The notes under the pieces: generated by a model
Database searches by the model: none
What the model saw: the letters and a program-made list of their open reading frames with translations, nothing else
What the model was told of the DNA's origin: nothing
Assembly (NCBI GenBank): GCA_900548975.1
Contig: URMS01000016.1
Location: 1 to 64,000, forward strand
Length of the DNA stretch: 64,000 nt
From: an uncultured Porphyromonadaceae bacterium
GTDB taxonomy: Bacteria; Bacteroidota; Bacteroidia; Bacteroidales; Muribaculaceae
Reading direction: 5' to 3'
In this document: piece after piece, positions 61,508 to 64,000 of the stretch
Position numbering within the stretch: position 1 is the first letter of the stretch
How the letters are laid out: every line of letters starts with the position of its first letter
Program-made: the position numbers and the translations under genes

Positions 61508-63664
61508 ATGAAAACTTACAAAACCAAAGAAATCAAAAACATAGCCTTGCTCGGTAGCAAAGGCTCGGGTAAAACCACACTCGCTGAAGCAATGCTCTAC
61601 GAGTGTGGAGTTATAAAACGCCGTGGCACCGTCGAAGCCAAAAACACAGTATCCGACTACTTCCCCGTAGAAAAAGAATACGGCTACTCGGTATTCTCCA
61701 CCGTTTTCTATGCCGAATTCCTCGGCAAGAAACTCAACGTTGTCGACTGTCCGGGCGCCGACGACTTCGTGGGCAGCGCTATCACCGCCCTCAATGTCAC
61801 CGACACCGGTCTCATAGTGGTCAACGCCCAGTATGGAGTGGAAGTAGGAACTCAGAATATATTCCGCACCGCCAGCTCTCTCAACAAACCCATAATCTTC
61901 GCTCTCAATCAGCTCGACGGCGAAAAAGCCGACTACGACAACGTGCTCGAGCAGATGCGCGACATATTCGGCCCCAAAGTAGTGCCCGTGCAGTATCCTC
62001 TCGCATGCGGGCCCGACTTCAACGCCATGATCGACGTACTGCTCATGAAGAAATACTCGTGGGGCCCCGAAGGCGGCACGCCCACTATCGAAGATATACC
62101 CGAAAGCGAAATGCCGCGGGCACTTGAACTCCACAAAGCCCTCGTCGAGGCAGCTGCCGAAAACGACGAAAGCCTCATGGAGAAATTCTTCGAAGAAGAA
62201 CACCTTACCGAAGACGAACTCCGTATGGGCATCCGCAAGGGTCTTATCGACAACTCGATATATCCTCTGTTCTGCGTCAGCGCAGGCAAAGACATGGGCG
62301 TACGCCGAATGATGGAATTCCTGGGCAATGTGGTGCCTTTCGTCGACGACATGCCCGCACCAGTCGACACCGCCGGCAATGAAGTGAAGCCCGATCCCGA
62401 AGGTCCTCTCAGCGTATTCGTGTTCAAGACCACTGTCGAGCCTCACATCGGCGAAGTCAGCTATTTCAAGGTGATGAGTGGTACCCTCAAGGCCGGCGCC
62501 GACCTCGAAAACGTGACCCGCGGCGGCAAGGAACGCCTCGCCCAGATTTTCTGTGTGTCCGGTCAGATTAAGACTCCGGTCGACGAACTCATGGCCGGCG
62601 ATATCGGTGCCACCGTGAAGATGAAAGACGTCCGCACCGGCAATACCCTCGACGAAAAAGGCTGCGAGATGGCTTTCGACTTCATAAAATATCCCGCGCC
62701 CAAGTATCAGCGCGCCATCCGCCCCGTGACCGAAAGCGACGCCGAGAAACTCAGCGCCATTCTCACCCGCATGCACGAGGAAGATCCCACATGGGTTGTG
62801 GAACAATCCAAGGAGCTCAAGCAGACTATCCTCTCGGGTCAGGGCGAATTCCATCTGCGCACTCTCAAATGGCGCGTTGAAAACAACGACAAACTTCCCA
62901 TCGTATTCGACGAACCCAAAATACCCTACCGCGAAACCATCACCAAGGCAGCCCGCGCCGACTACCGCCACAAGAAACAGAGCGGTGGCGCCGGTCAGTT
63001 CGGCGAAGTTCACCTCATCGTAGAGCCTTATACCGAAGGCATGCCGGCTCCCGATACCTTCCGTTTCGGCAATCAGGAATTCAAGATGAGCGTGCGCGAC
63101 ACTCAGGAAATACCTCTGGCCTGGGGCGGCAAACTCGTGGTATGCAACTGCATCGTAGGCGGCGCTATCGACGCCCGCTTCATCCCCGCCATCGTCAAAG
63201 GTCTGATGGACCGCATGGAGCAGGGTCCTCTCACAGGCTCGTATGCACGCGACGTACGCGTATGCATATACGACGGTAAGATGCACCCGGTAGACTCGAA
63301 CGAAATCTCGTTCCGCCTCGCAGGCCGCAATGCCTTCAGCCAGGCCTTCCGCGAAGCCAACCCGAAGGTTCTGGAACCGGTATACGATGTAGAAGTACTC
63401 GTGCCCGGCGATGTGATGGGAGATGTGATGAGCGACCTCCAGGGACGCCGCGCCATCATCATGGGCATGAGCAGCGAAAACGGCTTCGAGAAAATCTCGG
63501 CCCGCGTGCCTCTCAAGGAAATGTCGAGCTACTCGACCGCACTGAGTTCAATCACCGGCGGCCGCTCGTCGTTCACCATGAAGTTCTCGTCGTACGAACT
63601 CGTGCCGTCCGACGTTCAGGAAAAACTCCTGAAAGAATACGCCGAAAAGAACACCGAAGAATAA
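61508..63664 (+). CDS. fusA2: EF-G paralogue with degenerate GTPase motifs (EF-G2 type)
   Basis: 718 residues with the full EF-G domain order. Yet the G domain departs from a working GTPase: P-loop GSKGSGKTT (residues 16-24) in place of GHIDAGKTT, no RGITI switch I, DCPGADDF (80-87) in place of DTPGHVDF so the catalytic histidine is alanine 84, and NQLD (134-137) in place of NKxD. Domains III-V are intact (RETITKAARADYRHKKQSGG; GVHLIVEPYTEG-like strand; MSSYSTALSSITGGRSSF). Bacteroides thetaiotaomicron has an EF-G2 reported to work without GTP hydrolysis and to be induced on carbon limitation. This gene is its likely counterpart. Confidence 0.9.
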   Translation: MKTYKTKEIKNIALLGSKGSGKTTLAEAMLYECGVIKRRGTVEAKNTVSDYFPVEKEYGYSVFSTVFYAEFLGKKLNVVDCPGADDFVGSAITALNVTDTGLIVVNAQYGVEVGTQNIFRTASSLNKPIIFALNQLDGEKADYDNVLEQMRDIFGPKVVPVQYPLACGPDFNAMIDVLLMKKYSWGPEGGTPTIEDIPESEMPRALELHKALVEAAAENDESLMEKFFEEEHLTEDELRMGIRKGLIDNSIYPLFCVSAGKDMGVRRMMEFLGNVVPFVDDMPAPVDTAGNEVKPDPEGPLSVFVFKTTVEPHIGEVSYFKVMSGTLKAGADLENVTRGGKERLAQIFCVSGQIKTPVDELMAGDIGATVKMKDVRTGNTLDEKGCEMAFDFIKYPAPKYQRAIRPVTESDAEKLSAILTRMHEEDPTWVVEQSKELKQTILSGQGEFHLRTLKWRVENNDKLPIVFDEPKIPYRETITKAARADYRHKKQSGGAGQFGEVHLIVEPYTEGMPAPDTFRFGNQEFKMSVRDTQEIPLAWGGKLVVCNCIVGGAIDARFIPAIVKGLMDRMEQGPLTGSYARDVRVCIYDGKMHPVDSNEISFRLAGRNAFSQAFREANPKVLEPVYDVEVLVPGDVMGDVMSDLQGRRAIIMGMSSENGFEKISARVPLKEMSSYSTALSSITGGRSSFTMKFSSYELVPSDVQEKLLKEYAEKNTEE

Positions 63665-63684
63665 ACCATTCCAACCCATACGAC

Positions 63685-63716
63685 AAGGAGGCAATCCGTC
63701 GACGGATTGCCTCCTT
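63685..63716. terminator. Perfect 32-bp palindromic bidirectional terminator
   Basis: AAGGAGGCAATCCGTC (63685-63700) and its exact reverse complement (63701-63716) are directly abutted. T-rich sequence follows on the plus strand. It separates the EF-G paralogue from the convergent radical SAM gene. Confidence 0.75.
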
Positions 63717-63726
63717 TATATATTCA

Positions 63727-64000
63727 TCATCGGTAAAGCTTCATGACGTTGGCCGGCGGCCGGGCTGCCATGAGCTCACCATGCATAAAAGCCATTGCCG
63801 GAGCAGTATGCTCAAAGAAACGGCGGTAGCCTTCGCACAGATAGTTAAGCCCCGGCTCACCGTCTGCGGTGACCGCAAAACGGTTCTTGGGGCATTCGCC
63901 GTTGCACAGGCGCAACCACCGGCACGCTCTGCACTGTCCGGGCAGAGCATCGTGCTTGTTCTGCCCGAATTCGATCTGCCGGTCGCTGTTCATCATCTCG
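63727..64000 (-). CDS. Anaerobic sulfatase-maturating-type radical SAM enzyme, C-terminal fragment (runs off the window)
   Basis: Only the C-terminal 91 or so codons are inside the window. The cysteine pattern (PGQCRACRWLRLCNGECPKN, then NYLCEGYRRFFEHT) is that of a SPASM domain, which holds auxiliary iron-sulfur clusters. The order and the end FMHGELMAARPPAN match anaerobic sulfatase-maturating enzymes, which convert cysteine or serine to formylglycine in sulfatases. Sulfatases remove sulfate from mucin and glycosaminoglycans, consistent with the host-glycan theme of the PUL. The N-terminal radical SAM CxxxCxxC motif is outside the window. Confidence 0.82.
   Translation of the reverse strand, partial: EMMNSDRQIEFGQNKHDALPGQCRACRWLRLCNGECPKNRFAVTADGEPGLNYLCEGYRRFFEHTAPAMAFMHGELMAARPPANVMKLYR

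Noticed and set aside
61478..63286. 602-residue frame antisense to the EF-G paralogue
   Set aside because: Shadow caused by the biased codon use of a highly expressed-type gene.
1..64000. CRISPR array or insertion sequence
   Set aside because: No regularly spaced repeats and no transposase gene were found; the recombinase at 70-1269 is of the tyrosine class.

Overview
The window comes from a member of the Bacteroidales. The signs are a SusC/SusD pair, type IX secretion genes (porQ, porT and a cargo protease with a C-terminal sorting domain), a GLPGLI-family protein, BlaI/M56 regulation, an ECF sigma/FecR pair and repeated -7 promoter boxes of the form TAnnTTTG. The moderately GC-rich core and gene content would suit the Muribaculaceae or a close relative, but that family placement is an inference. 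The left 10 kb is visibly more AT-rich than the rest.

Left, accessory part (1-10.7 kb). A tyrosine recombinase (70-1269) lies downstream of a minus-strand string of tightly packed small genes: a DKNYY-repeat lipoprotein, a decayed SUKH/SMI1-KNR4-like gene, other lipoproteins and small membrane proteins. This layout resembles the recombinase-associated arrays of orphan immunity genes (acquired interbacterial defence) described in gut Bacteroidales. A divergent three-gene ECF sigma / short anti-sigma / outer-membrane barrel operon follows (5619-9306), then two damaged genes and a hairpin-rich segment bounded by an 18-bp direct repeat, one copy of which is the 3' end of a tRNA-Ser gene.

Centre (11-34.6 kb). 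A BlaI-type repressor with an M56 sensor protease precedes a TonB-type receptor, a GLPGLI protein and a beta-propeller-like protein (11030-17257). An aldo/keto reductase is convergent with them. A hexuronate operon follows (mannonate dehydratase, SDR fructuronate reductase, MFS transporter, glucuronate isomerase), then engB, and the branched-chain amino acid operon ilvD-ilvB-ilvN-acyl-ACP thioesterase-ilvC. The next operon is porQ-cmk-ispH-exonuclease-lipoprotein, with a convergent nitroreductase.

Right (34.9-64 kb). surE is followed by a MITE-like inverted repeat and a possible ParB site in front of parA-parB-DUF5683-mltD-OPT transporter-MATE transporter. A polysaccharide utilisation locus (ECF sigma, FecR, SusC, SusD, secreted S8 protease, GH31 glycosidase) comes next; its ECF/FecR control and its protease suggest a host glycoprotein target. 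Then come porT, a YegS-type lipid kinase, prfB with a canonical +1 programmed frameshift, a lipoprotein, a YjbR-like protein, a HAD phosphatase, a WecA/MraY-type transferase, an EF-G paralogue whose GTPase motifs are degenerate (EF-G2 type), and the C-terminus of an anaerobic sulfatase-maturase-like radical SAM protein at the edge.

The parts connect as follows: TonB-dependent uptake of complex glycans, type IX export of a protease, and catabolism of hexuronates released from glycans. The EF-G2-type factor fits reported adaptation to carbon limitation in the gut.
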